Source: Talinum fruticosum
Lineage: Eukaryota; Streptophyta; Magnoliopsida; Caryophyllales; Talinaceae
Direction of reading: 5' to 3'
DNA: 64,000 nucleotides
Assembly: GCA_021018815.1 (NCBI GenBank)
Contig: JAITYX010000026.1
Span: 3,968,001 to 4,032,000 of the forward strand
This document shows positions 22,904 to 33,896 of this stretch, in pieces; the first letter of the stretch is position 1; every line of letters begins with the position of its first letter. The notes under the pieces are model-generated. The model worked only from the letters and a program-made list of their open reading frames with translations. It had not been told where the DNA came from and searched no databases. Made by a program: the position numbers and the translations under genes.

Positions 22904-25473
22904 ATGACTAGAAGAAAAGCTCACCGTATGGGAAGAACTAGGGTCGAGAGTGTAACTTAAGACTTTTTCCTCAAGCGCGAATGGTGTCCGCAAAATGAGT
23001 GGAACCCAAGTGATCTTCTAGTTGAAGCTGAAAGCCATGTTTCTTCACTTGCCATCTCCTCTTCGATAAGCTAATTGGCTTAAACCTCTTCATTTGGTCA
23101 TTTAGAGTAACTTTTTAACCAAAATCTTGTTGGATTTTGTCTTGTAGAAGGGCTCAATTCGAAGTAGTGGAGCCATCCTGAAATTTATGGAGACATGTGA
23201 GAGGATGCACTTTCCTCTAGAGAATGTCATATACAATGCTCGGATTCGGGCCTCTCTACATTACTCTATGCTATCTCATTGCTAGGAGGGAGAGAGATCC
23301 TATTAGAGCAATCAATGAGCTATATTAGGACACCACCAATACGTTCCACCTCCCCTTCGGTGAGATGACAATAAATCCTTTCGATTTCACTGTTTTATCC
23401 GGTCTAGGCTTTTCAGGGGAACCTTTAGCTTATGACCGAAATTAATACAAAAGCCGTGACTACCTCCATCACCTTTTCGGCCTCGTAGTAGATAGATTCC
23501 CATATAATAATCATTTCAAATATACCATTCTTTTTAGGCTTTTGAGAATGAAGTCTTTGGTGTCAACACTCTCCTCAACAACAAGTTAAGGTCGTGCTTG
23601 CTCTTCTTTTGAGTACGATCCTTTTCTCCGACCAGGCCGCTAAGATTCATGTTAACTACTTAGTGAACCTAGTGGACCTTGATAGAATAAAGGAGCTCAA
23701 CTGGGGTGCTCCCTCATATATTTGCCTCATTAGAGGCCTCCGTGCTCGGTGTGCGGCATACAAGGCTAAAATCGGATTCCACTAACTATATTCCTTTAAA
23801 TAGCTTATGGAAGATTATTGAGGTATGCTCAAATTTTCCCTTCTTCAATATCTACTTTTCATCTCATATGGATAAAAAGCTTTACTTGACTTGTCAAAAT
23901 GTAGCCGTGGCTATATGAATACTTTCCACTTCTCTCTCCCAGTTCATCTAATCAGCTTGTGTTCTCGACGTCCAGTATCATGGGCGAGAATAAATCTTGA
24001 GGGAACCAAAATACATGAGATAGGCTGTTTGAGGTTAGCCCTCAACAGCTTTAACTCGGTATGTTACTTCTACTCTCAAAATTTGCTCCAAAATAGGCCT
24101 AAACGAGTTTTTCAACACACTTTCAACGATGCTGGTCATGCCGACGACTGGACCACCTGTCGTGGGCCCACCAATGGTGCAGTCCAGCCCCTTATATCCA
24201 TGGTTTTTGTCCATTTTCTTGTTGTTTTTCATTGTTGCTTGCTGATTTCTTGGTAATTCTTGTGTGTAGGCCAATTTCCATCCTTAGGCCCAACTCCAAC
24301 TTCCCTAAAATGTCCTTGTGGCCCGGGAATTGAGTGAAAGAAGGATCTTGTTTGAAGGTCCTTTTGGATTTTGTTGGTATCTTGGGGAGATGGTCACTCA
24401 AATTCGAGTTAACACATGGCTTCCATTTGTTCCGGTAGATCCTCCTCCGACCATGGTCTATTTTCGCTCTCTCTCTCCCAACGAGGAAGCGGCGGCCATG
24501 GTAGGTTATCCGTTTACTTCACTTTTGAATTTAAACACCTCTTACGCACATCATGCTTCCCGCATCATGACCCAACTAGTGAGGGCTGAACTCCTCTCTT
24601 ATAATTTTGAATTTGTTGTATGGAAATTAATTGTTATCTTCTCTTCCTTGGCTGCTCACTCCTGCTGACATTCACATCCCGAGTCTCAATGTGGATGTTA
24701 CTATGCCCGGGGACCTCCTCGTTTCATCACCATTCTCGAAATCCCGGAAGAGGAATGTGTTGGGCATCCCTTTCCTAGAAATTGGCGAGGGTAAGAGTAT
24801 GTGCTATTTTCCTTTTAGTTACGTGCTAAAAGTATCTTCCTCGTTGATAACCTCAAGTAAACTTTGTAGTACCATCGGGAGCAATCTAGAACCATATCTA
24901 TTAGATTGTAGTAAGCTCTTCGTGGAATCCAGAATTTCTTTACCGACGATCTTTCTCTACTTCTCGAGCAAGTCCTCAATTAGTGTAGTGCTAAATTCTT
25001 TAAGCTTTGAGTGATTTGCTAATCGCTTCATTGATCTTGTAGAGACGCCGATCGAGAGCCACTCCTTCGGGTAATCTACCTAGTGCGCCCGAGACATCTT
25101 CCCAAGCTCATGAACGACAAGCGCCCTCTAGTAGCAATGCTAGACAAGGTTCGTCCCGTTGTTCTTCAAGGCGTGCGCATCATAGGAGTGCGTCCGAGGC
25201 AGGACCTAGTGTTTTCAAGCCTAGTACTTCCGATACGGGACCTAGCCACTCGAGGAGAGCTTGGACATCCTACCTTTGCATGCATTTGATCGACACGGGA
25301 ACCCTCTTTATTTCCCTCGATCTTCTTATAACGGACCAACTCATGGGGCTTCTCGGTCTTAGGACCAAGGAGGTGGTTCGTACCAAGGCAATGAAGGTGG
25401 CTGATTCTCTACGTCTGTTTTGGAGGACTTAAGGAATTACATCTTCGATGAGGACTCCGATGACGATGTATAG
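22904..25473 (+). pseudogene. antisense ORF B: plant mobile domain (PMD) protein, intron-bearing, degenerate
   Basis: Starts 'MTRRKAHRMGRTR'. PMD motifs: 'TNTFHLPFGEMTINPFDFTV' followed by 'LSGLGFSGEPLAYD' (~23335-23440), 'LFSDQAAKIHVNYLVNLVDL' with 'LNWGAPSYICLIRGL' (~23620-23750) and 'WLYEYFPLLSP' (~23908). The tail is Ser/Arg-rich and acidic, ending 'DEDSDDDV' and TAG (25471-25473). Candidate introns are 23066-23147 (donor mutated to ATAAGC, acceptor CTTGTAG) and 23823-23904 (GTATGC to ATGTAG); both are phase 0 and restore PMD reading. A third may end at GTGTGTAG near 24270. Stops look like TGG to TAG or CAA to TAA changes. PMD proteins occur as host MAIN-type silencing factors and in gypsy elements; here it is element-borne. 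Confidence 0.75.
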
Positions 25474-25899
25474 ATGATTCCTTGCTTGCTTCCACTACTT
25501 GCTGATTTATGGACCTCCTGTAGGGTGTTTGTTTTGTTAATATATTATTCATTTTATAATGAAGACTCTTATGCAATGAGATGAAATGCAAGACTTGATT
25601 CTAAAAATGCGTTCTTTTATTTTATATGATGCACAAAACCTAAGAAAAATACAAAGACAAAATTAAAAAAAATGGGCACTAGCCCCTATTCCCCCTAAAA
25701 GAAAAGAAAAAGAAAAAAAGGAAAGCCTCAAGTGCATGGTCCAAAATAAGGTGCTCGCCACGAGCTAGACAAGAGATAAAAAAATAACCAAGGCCTACTC
25801 GGGCCCGTAAGAAATCACGAAACAAGTTGGGCCAAAGGTGTGGTCGGCGCCCACCATGTACTAATCACGGTAGGATTCGAAGAACTCCAGGAAAACACT
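25474..25899. other. spacer between antisense ORFs B and A
   Basis: AT-rich noncoding sequence. The first half would be the 3' untranslated region of ORF B and the second half the promoter region of ORF A. Nothing else is seen. Confidence 0.5.
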
Positions 25900-25907
25900 T
25901 ATAAATA
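25900..25907 (+). promoter_or_regulatory. TATA box for antisense ORF A
   Basis: TATAAATA in 'CACTTATAAATATGATCG', 88 bp before the ATG of ORF A, typical of a plant TATA-to-start distance with a short leader. Confidence 0.45.
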
Positions 25908-25994
25908 TGATCGCTCGACGCAACAAGAAATACGAGACACCAAAGCCTTCACTTAACTGTAATATATCCTCTTCTTACGTCTATACATAGAACC

Positions 25995-27603
25995 ATGGAC
26001 TTCATCACCGAATTAACCCGGTGGATGCATGAGATGAGCAACATGGATAGGTCGGGGTTAACCAATTATGGGCTGGATGTCCTCCTTAGTAGTCGCCAGG
26101 TGAAACTCTATTGGCCTTTCTTAAGGGGTGTTGTAGCTTATTGGGATTGCCAATCACCATGTCTTTAGGTTCGGGGATAAGGAACTATGCCCCTGCACTG
26201 AAGAGTTTTATACCATACTAGGCGGTTTTAGGCGAACAAAACTAGCTATTCCTAAAACCTCGGAAAATCTTCATGAAAAGTACCAATATCTACTAAAAGC
26301 GAGCAAAAAGTACCTAGCGTGGATTCTTATTGGGAATCGGGTTAACTTAACGAATGTAATGAAGCATTACCACAACATGTATGCCTATGCTTGAGTCCAT
26401 CATCATCCCGAGGCGATGGGCTATCATTATCCGCATGATAGGCGAATTTCTATTAGTAGGAGGCCACGAGGACTTGGCACTAGCAGACTTAACTAGATTT
26501 GGTGGAACAGTTAGAGAATTATTGTGCTCTAACTCTACTAATAGTTGCTAAAACAACAATTGGCTTAAACCGAGTTGAAGCAATGCTGAGCGAGAATTTC
26601 TATGGAAGCCCTTTGTTATTGCGGGTAAGCATTTAAACAAACGAAGCAAACAATGGTAAATCGGGCGGCAACACCATTCATAAAGCGGCGGTCCGAGCGC
26701 CAACCGGAGGCCGAGGGCCTTTGGCTTATACCAAAAACCTAACTTTCGTCCATAGTTCTGCTTGTTGCTATTTTTATTATTTCGATTTTGCTCCTATTAG
26801 GCCTAAAAAGTTAGACTTTGACCGTGCAGGACACTAACATTTGATTTTGCATATGTGATGTGCGGATCTGGCTAATGGAACATCCGAGAGTCATCGAAGC
26901 TCCTCCGAAGTTGGATACATACCTAACACCTCACTTACGTCGGTGGAAACGAACATTAGCCGCAGATTGATCGCCTCGCTTCCTAATGGGAAGGGTATCT
27001 CAAAAATCACGGCAATGACCCCTTATGGTATGTTAAACATTGAAAGGTGTCCCAGTTCAAAATGCATACTTGTATAGTATCCATACATTCGTCTATTGGG
27101 CCTGGAGGAGAGCACGTATTACATCCCCGATCGTGTGTTGTGACAAATGGGTGGAGAACAAATAATACCATTGTAGGATTGTATCCGGCCCGCAACTTTT
27201 GACTTGTTCCGAGGACACGGTAGCTCTAGACGGATTGGGTAATGGCCCGAATACTGGAAAGGTCTTCGAAGCTGTTGACTTAAGCGGCCTTTCGACACCG
27301 ACGGAGTTTCAAATACCGATGTTTCTCCTTATTATCTAGAGTGGATAATAGAAGTCCATCCTGAGCAACGAAAAGCGTTGAGACTTAGAGAAATAAATCT
27401 CGAAGAAACCGTCGCTGCTGCTTGTTCCACTGCAAATTTGTGAAGCAAACCCTCGGATGACTGCACGGGCCCATCAAAGAAAGACTGAAGCCAAACAAAA
27501 CGAAGAAAGGAGGGCCCTTCGAATTTGAGAGCTAAAGGAACGCACCTGAGACGAAGGAAGTGAGTCTAGTGATCGTAAAGGAAAGAAAGTGAAAATAGAC
27601 TAG
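25995..27603 (+). pseudogene. antisense ORF A: DUF7745-like retroelement protein, degenerate
   Basis: The ATG lies in a good context (ACCATGG) and gives 'MDFITELTRWMHEMSNMDRSGL'-like sequence. Across two frames the segment near 26080-26230 reads 'VVAYWDCQS', 'FGDKELCPCTEEFYTILGGF', the FGD-ELCPT-EEF pattern of DUF7745 proteins found with plant gypsy elements. A later part has 'YYIPDRVLRQMGGEQIIP' (~27117-27170) and a charged C-terminus 'RKGKKVKID' before TAG (27601-27603). The ancestral length would be about 530 residues. Molecular function is unknown. It is transcribed away from the element's gag and sits in the Retand antisense-ORF position. Confidence 0.65.
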
Positions 27604-27859
27604 GATTTGAATTCTTAGGAATTTGAGATAGAATAAAAGAAAAGGAGGATTAGTTTTGCCTCTTTAGAACATTTGTTTATTTATTTTACAAGTAGTATGC
27701 TTGCAAGTAAATTCCTTTTATTAGCTATGTATTTAGGTAAGTAGTAGGCTTACTATTTATTGAATAAAATTAAGTGTTATGCTATACTTTTATATTTTTA
27801 TCTCGCTCACTTAGAGGTAAAATAAAAATTATCATACAAAATAGACCGTCTAATTGGAC
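27604..27859. other. junction between ORF A and gag remnant
   Basis: AT-rich, noncoding. In an autonomous Retand-type element pol would lie around here on the minus strand; no pol motif is visible. Confidence 0.5.
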
Positions 27860-28474
27860 CGTCAAACAAATAAACGAACCAAGGAAAATCAGAATAAGAA
27901 GGAAAAACCATGACCCGACCAATCCACGGTTGGTCGGGTGGTGGCCGATGCCCGCCTTGGCGAAGCCTGGTTGGACTAGGCTCGACCTACTACCTAGGGA
28001 GATGATACACGTAGTACTTCTTCAACCGATCCAAATTGGTGTACTGAAAAATCTCTTCTTCATCCAAACCATAGCAATTTCCCTTTTACGAGCTCAACTT
28101 CTTCGGCTTATTCCCTTTTCAACGTTCAGCTTCATCATCTCTCCCGCTAGCTTCGATAGCCCTCATTATTTCTTTAAGATCTCTTGATATAGAGGATATC
28201 TGTTCCTCTTGATCACTCAACCTGGTTTCCACCTTATCTATATTTTCATTAAGCATACCGAGGTTAAGGTACTGTTCGGGATTGGGATCCATTGGAAGGG
28301 AACTCTTTTAGGTACGGTCTTAGAACAAGGAGTAGATTGTGATGGTGTAGTATGCACCGATGCTTGTCGCACTGATGTAGACGGCGGAGTACAAAGAAAT
28401 GATGATGTGCCAGACTCCTTGGTGAGACGTTCTAATCTTTTAGAGTTTGGATTTCGAAGATTCTCGGTTGCCAT
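27860..28474 (-). pseudogene. Retand-like gag N-terminal remnant
   Basis: Minus-strand ATG at 28472-28474 gives 'MATENLRNPNSKRLERL', then a Ser/Thr/Pro-rich stretch. After a shift, a coiled-coil-like segment with 'DKVETRLSDQEEQISSISRD' character follows. Gag of Tat elements often begins with such a coiled coil. There is no capsid core or zinc knuckle; position after the leader is the main support. Confidence 0.4.
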
Positions 28475-29756
28475 ATACTTCCCTATTCTACAGCCCAAAG
28501 GATGAGATTTAGGACCATGTGACAGAAGATTACTTTAAGGAGGATGGGACTCAAGCGCAAGACCTGAAGATACTAAGGATGCTTTTATTTGGATGCACAT
28601 AAAGAATGCAATGATGACATGATATAATGAATAACTTAAAAATGCTTCCTATATGATAATACGTTTCCTTATTTGGGATGAACTTTGGACTAGATGCAAA
28701 ATGAGAGAGATAGACCTACCAATCGTAATATGAAATGATTTTTCTTTATTGGCAAATGTAAATGAACTTACTTAATATGAGATGATTTTATTTGGCTAAT
28801 GCAAATGGACTTACCTAATATGAGATGATTCTATTTGGCTAATGCAAATGGATTCACCTAATATGAGATGATTCTATTTGGCTAATGTAAATGGACTCAC
28901 CTAATATGAGATGATTCTATTTGGCTAATGCAAATGGACTCAATTAATATGAGATGATTCTATTTGGCTAATGCAAATGGACTCAATTAATATGAGATGA
29001 TACAAAATGAAATGTGACAATGCAAAAGAAAATAAAAGGATTGGACAATAACAAAAGGGAACTTCTGGTAAGACCCTTTCACAAATAGCAACTACTTAGG
29101 CTATTAGAAAGATAATTTTGAAATGACACAGAAAGATGCAAACAATGGACCAACCCTATGGGAAGAAGGCATTTTGATGTCCGGCTAAATGCACATAACG
29201 GATCGACTTTAGCAAATTATTAAAGTGTTTTATTTTCACCCATGGAAGGGTCTAAATCATGCACTTGCATACCTATTCCTAAAGGCTCACAAGCAGAAGA
29301 TTAAATCTAAAACAAACACATTCATTCAAGCATGCAAATGAAGTTTGAGGGAAAACCTAGAAGTCCAAAAGTTCTATGGCCCAAGAGTTCAAGAGTTTGG
29401 ATACATGGTGACACGTAACTTGAGGATTTGGTTCCCCATGGATTGCACGGATAAGGATACCAATCAGAATTCGGTGCCTCTTGGTGAACCAAAAGGTTTA
29501 GCCCAAGATGGCGTGCTACGAGGGAGGAGGTACCGTTTCCTCGGGCAATCAAGCCTCGTTGGACCCGCCTAAAGGAACCGAGTGGGAGCCTCTCTCCGAG
29601 AAAGGGTAAACAGGGGGTACAATAAATTTTTCATAGTGGTCCAAAACAATATTTAAACTAGTTCAAAGATTACTAGATGCGGGGTGTCCGATGTAAGCAC
29701 ATTATTAAGAACGCACTACTCAAATTTTTAAGTTTCGCCCTCTTAATAAAAAGTTT
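28475..29756 (-). other. Retand-like 5' leader
   Basis: Noncoding, 1.28 kb between primer site and gag. It contains the 43-bp minisatellite. Short motifs such as minus-strand 'TGTGCATCCAAATAAAAG' near 28580-28600 recur in the plus-strand Tat leader near 53350, showing family relationship. Confidence 0.6.
28727..29000 (-). repeat. 43-bp tandem repeat in Retand-like leader, about six copies
   Basis: Plus-strand unit starts AATATGAGATGATTCTATTT and continues GGCTAATGCAAATGGACTCACCT. The last two full copies end CAATT instead of CACCT; the first copy is the most diverged. Confidence 0.9.
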
Positions 29757-29776
29757 GTGCCCAGCGGAGTTGCTGC
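29757..29776 (-). other. primer binding site of Retand-like element
   Basis: Minus-strand GCAGCAACTCCGCTGGGCAC abuts the 5' LTR, a degenerate form of the TGGCGACTCCGCTGGGGAC found after many Tat-type LTRs. The plus-strand Tat copy has TGGGGACTCCACTAGGGAC at 52183. Confidence 0.6.
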
Positions 29777-31224
29777 CGTAGGAACCACGGCCAGCCGGGG
29801 CCTCGCCGAGATTCCCCACTCATGTCGGGTCTCTATTTTTATTGATTGATTTTAAAGATAGTTTTTAAAAGTGGATTGTGGAATGTGGAGATGAGCCTTT
29901 TATTAAGATTTCTAAATTTTATTAAATCTAATTTAAAGCAAATTAAACAAAGTTTAATGGCAGTTTTATTAATCATTTTATTTTAGCAATTATTTTAGAA
30001 GCCCCTGGATCTTATTTTCTAATTAAGGACTAAATGATATTAGGTTTATGATTTTCTTTGTGAGGCTTTAGAGCCAGATTGGTTTGAAAACACTAATGCG
30101 GACCGAAGCCACCACCGCTGCCCCACGATGTTGGCCGTAGCCTACACGAGGGCAAGGTGGGTGCCTGCTAGAGGCCGTGGTTGGTGAAACCAGCCTTGAT
30201 CTCTGCTCAGTAGGCAAATCAAAAACCCAAGATCATTTTTCTCGTAACTCGAAAACACCGAAATACGATTTTGAGTAGAGCAAAGTATAAAAGAATAAGA
30301 GTTGCCGATCGGTTTTCGAAGGAAAAAACTAACAAAAACAGAAAAAGAAGACTTGCTCCTCAATCTTAGTATGGAAAAAACTAAGACCGAAAAAGACAAA
30401 AATTGACTCCATCGGTCTTGAGCCGAGAATCGGATTCGGGGCGAGGGTACGAAACGTAGGGATAAATCCCTCTATTGCGCCCGTCCGAAGACGGCCATTA
30501 CTAGTTCGAGTAGTGTATTAATAAATATGTAAGAAAACAAACATACGACATGCGAAAATTAAAGCAACCAAAACATAACAAGGAAAACGATAAAGAAAAG
30601 CGATAAAGAAAGTGATGAAAGAAAGAAAAGCAAGAAATAAAAGATTACATCTATCGAGGAGAAAATTAAAGCGATTACATCTCTTAAACCACAATACGGA
30701 AAGAGAATAAAACAAAAGCAAATATAATCGTTCAAAGGTTGAAATATGGCCCTCGGGTTGTCCCACGTTATCGATTTAGATCTCCATGCCGAATCTCTCG
30801 ATGAAATGGCGACAATTTAAAGAAAAGGGCTAGTTTTGTGAATTTTGTCTAGGTTGTGGCGGTGATCGGTTGAATAAGTGCCCGGATATCAGAATAATCG
30901 AATATTCTTTAACTCTTTGCATGGATTCAACGGTGAAAGATGAATGTTTATAGATAATTCGGCGAGTAATGGTTAGATGAGAGCATTCAAGTTGGCTTTC
31001 AGCATTGTGATGGTAAGGTAGGAAGCCGTAAAAATCGGAATGAGAGCCAAGGCTCTATATTTATAGGAGAGGCCCTAGGTCAGAAATGATGTAGGGTTTG
31101 CCTTTTATCAGCCAGTCCAAATAGCTGAAAGAAAAGTGGGCCATTCCTTAAGAGATAAAACCGGATCGGAAGATGATAAAATCGGATAGAACCAGGTTAA
31201 AAGAGAGGAGGCGGGCGCCGACCA
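29777..31224 (-). repeat. Retand-like 5' LTR (1448 bp)
   Basis: Sister of 17112-18406/21551-21706, alignable over its length and uninterrupted. The minus strand begins TGGTCGGCGCCCGCC and has a TATAAATATAG box about 150 bp in (plus ~31059-31070). Its far end reads GTTCCTACG. The TG terminus is mutated at the leader side. Confidence 0.8.
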
Positions 31225-31227
31225 ACT

Positions 31228-32096
31228 TGTAATACCTGAAAATTTAAGGTGCTTGCTTGGTAAGGAATCAATTTATTAAAAGTTAAATGATTAAATTAGT
31301 TGAATTATAAATTTTCCGAATCGAAAATTAAAACCCGAAAATTTAAAAATGGGCTTATTGAAATTAAATTTGGCCCAATTTGTTAAAAACCCAAAACATA
31401 AACTAGAAAAAAATAAAAATAATTGAAAGAAAAGGGAAAAGAAGGGGCTGGCTAAAACGAGTGTGCTTGGCAGAAGATAAAGTAAGGGAAGATTGATGGC
31501 AATGTCTTGGTAAGGAATTGAAGAGGTAAAATAAGGGGTCCAATGGGAATTAAACACCAAAACCCATTAAGTGTTGAGAGGAAATGAAGAGAAAGAGAAA
31601 GTGTGACTGAGAACAAAGAGGAAAACTAGAGGAGAAAGAGAACACAAAAATAGAGGGAACGAAAGAGAGTCGGAAGGAAGCGAAGCATAGAGGAAAGCGA
31701 GAGGAGAGATGGAGCAAAGAGAGCGAGGCATTGAAGGAACCACAAGCCGAGATTGAGAGGAAGAGCAAGAGGGGTCGAGGCCTAGAAGCGAAAGCCGAGA
31801 GTAAGAGTGAAAGAGAGACTACAAAAAGGAGAGCGAGAGAGAGAAATCGAAGCGAAGTGAGAACTTAAGGGAGCGAGAAGAAGAGAACCGAAACAAGAAT
31901 CGAAGTAGAAAACGAGAGGCTAAGGGTTTGAGAACTTGGAAAAAAATACAGCGAGAGGAGGCAGCGAGAGATTGAGCGAAGGAAGAAAAAGCAGGAGCCG
32001 GGAAGAAGAAAAGGGGCTCGAAAGGAAAGAGGAAGAAGCAAAGTACGAATATCAAGCACCCGATTTGAAATTCAATTCAAAACTGAAATTTTTAGA
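31228..32096 (+). other. AG-rich segment beginning TGTAATACC, possible LTR fragment
   Basis: It separates the Retand-like LTR from the Athila RT. The plus strand starts TGTAATACCTGAAAATTTAAG, like the TGTAACACCCCG start of many plant chromovirus LTRs, and is extremely purine-rich (GAGAAAGAGAGAAG runs) from 31560. No matching end or clear target duplication was found. Minus ORFs here are low-complexity artefacts. Confidence 0.35.
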
Positions 32097-33400
32097 ACCA
32101 CTAAGAATCTAACGTCATGAATGCCTCTTCACACTCCTTAGGGAAGTGGAATAGCACATCTTTGGCCACGATAGAGGATAAGGGCTTAGTACTTTTACTA
32201 AAATCCTTAATAAACCTCCTATAAAAATCGGCATGCCCTAGAAATGAATGAACACCTTTCACGAGTAGTGGGAGGAGGGAGATTAGCAATTATGTATGTT
32301 TTTGCTTTATCAACTTCAATTCCATGATATGATACAATGTGACCAAGGACAATCCCTTTTGCAGCATGAAATGACATTTCTCCCAATTCAAAATCAAATT
32401 CTTTTCTTTACATCTTGTTAGGACCCTAGACAAGTTGGTCAAGCAATCATCAAATGACATGCCAAACACGAAGAAGTCATCCATAAAAATTTCCACACAT
32501 TGTTCAACCATATCGGAAAAGACAGACATCATGCATCTTAGAAAAGTAGCTGGGGCATTGCATAAGCAAATGACATTCTCCTAAATGCATAAGTACCAAA
32601 ATGGCACGTGAAAGTGGTTTTCCCTTGGTCACATGGGGTAATGGAGACTTGATTGTAACCGGAGTAGCCATCAAGAAAGCAGTAGAAAGGATTACCGGCT
32701 ACTTTCTCTAAGAGTTGATCCATGAAAGGGAGAGGAAAGTGATCTTTTCTAGTGGCTTTGTTCAACCGCCTATAGTCAAAGCAAACTCTCCATCCAGATT
32801 GGATCCTAGTGGGCACAAGTTCATTCTTATCATTTTTTACTACGGTGATACCGTTATTTTCGGTACCACTTGAACCAGACTCACCCACTCACTATCTAAA
32901 ATGGGATAAATGATATCATGGTCAAGCCATTTCTAGACCTCTTTCCTCACCATCTCCTGCAAAGTAGGGTTCAACCGCCTTCGGTGATCCCTAAAGGGTT
33001 TGACATCATCCTCTAAAAGAATACGATGTTGAACAATGGAAGGACTAATGCCTTTAATATCTCCTAAAGTCCACCCTATGGCATCCCGATTCTCTTTAAG
33101 CACTTTAAGCAATTGGTCTTCTTGGGTCCCATCTAAGTTCGATGCAATGATCACATGATATATCTCTTCGAGACCTAGAAATGTGTACTTAAGGTTTTCG
33201 AGTAAGGGTTTTAACTCAAGAGTGGATGATGAAGGAATATTTGGATTGGACTTAAGAGCTAATGTGGTGGGAGACATAGGGGGATGCATGTAATAACGCA
33301 CAAATTGACTCAATGTCACAAGGCTCAATATCACCAGCAAATGCATCCAATTTGGGATCATAATCCATCATGAAAGACTCAAACTCACATGTTCCAATCA
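32097..33400 (-). pseudogene. Athila-like gypsy reverse transcriptase
   Basis: Minus-strand RT palm and fingers: 'WRVCFDYRRLNKATRKDHFP', 'CFLDGYSGYNQVSI' (first catalytic Asp), 'TTFTCHFGTYAFRRM' and 'EIFMDDFFVFG' (FMDD catalytic pair near 32470). Thumb and connection follow: 'NWEKCHFM' and 'SFLGHADFYRRFIKDFSK'. The N-terminal part at 32933-33361 is the pre-RT linker ('RRRLNPTLQEMVRKEV'). It stops at 'EEAFMTLDS', where RNase H should follow. RNase H is found at 17111, so the two were split by insertions, with about 25-30 codons lost. Confidence 0.9.
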
Positions 33401-33891
33401 TCAAAACAAAAGTCACTCACCCAATTAAGGGTAGAGTGCTCCACATCATTGAGTCCATTGGATTGCTTTTATAAGTTAAACACATTAACATCCATGGTAA
33501 TGTTGCCAAAAGTCAACTTCATGTTCCATTCCTACAATTTATCAAAGCATTTCCGGAGCAAGGAATTGAGGACCAAGAATAACTTGAATCTCATTTTTCG
33601 AGCAACCATTCAATTCAGTTTCAAGTATAACAAAGTCAGCAGGAAAGACACATTCACCAACTTTAACTAAGACATCCTCAACATCCCTTTAGGCAACCAA
33701 GTGGAACAATCGGCTAATTGAAGTACCATCCTAGTTGGTTTGAGTTCCTCCAACCTGAGTCTCTTATAGACAGTCAAGGGTAACAAGTTCCCACTTGCAC
33801 CCAAATCGAGCAAACTTTAAGAAAAATGTGACACCCTATAGTAATGGAAAGAATTCGACACCCCACATCTTTATACTTTGTCGGCGTAGGG
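33401..33891 (-). pseudogene. Athila-like gypsy protease
   Basis: Minus strand: 'KYKDVGCRILSITIGCHIF' then, after a shift, 'LLDLGASGNLLPLTVY'. This contains D-L-G-A, the gypsy form of the active-site D-S/T-G. 'LRLEELKPTRMVLQLAD' and 'VSFL' follow. Upstream coding is cut at 33891 by element B and resumes at 46189. Confidence 0.8.
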
Positions 33892-33896
33892 CTAGA
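33892..33896. repeat. target site duplication CTAGA, left of copia B
   Basis: CTAGA precedes the 5' LTR and is repeated at 46184-46188 after the 3' LTR. Joining the flanks restores continuous Athila gag-protease reading. Confidence 0.9.

Larger units (their letters stand above)
17112..31224 (-). mobile_element. Retand-like (Tat) Ty3/gypsy element inserted in the Athila element
   Basis: It has two related LTRs of nearly equal length: 3' LTR 17112-18406 plus 21551-21706 (1451 bp) and 5' LTR 29777-31224 (1448 bp). A primer site, a leader with 43-bp tandem repeats and a gag remnant lie at the right; two plus-strand ORFs lie at the left. Retand elements of Silene are described as having two antisense ORFs between pol and the right LTR plus a tandem repeat, and this matches. 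No RT, RNase H or integrase is seen inside, so it is non-autonomous or deleted. Without the nested LTRs it is about 11 kb. No target duplication is visible. Confidence 0.75.

Noticed and set aside
24035..24401. minus ORFs overlapping the PMD region
   Set aside because: The plus strand carries PMD motifs and intron-like signals; the minus ORFs have no motif.
27774..28187. 137-codon plus ORF
   Set aside because: It overlaps the region expected for gag on the minus strand and shows no domain or repeat-family conservation.
28727..29000. regular short repeats, CRISPR-like at first sight
   Set aside because: Units are head-to-tail with no unique spacers, in plant retroelement DNA; it is a minisatellite.
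31560..32055. several minus ORFs rich in Ser, Phe and Leu
   Set aside because: They arise from an AG-rich low-complexity tract; the residue bias follows the base bias and no domain is visible.
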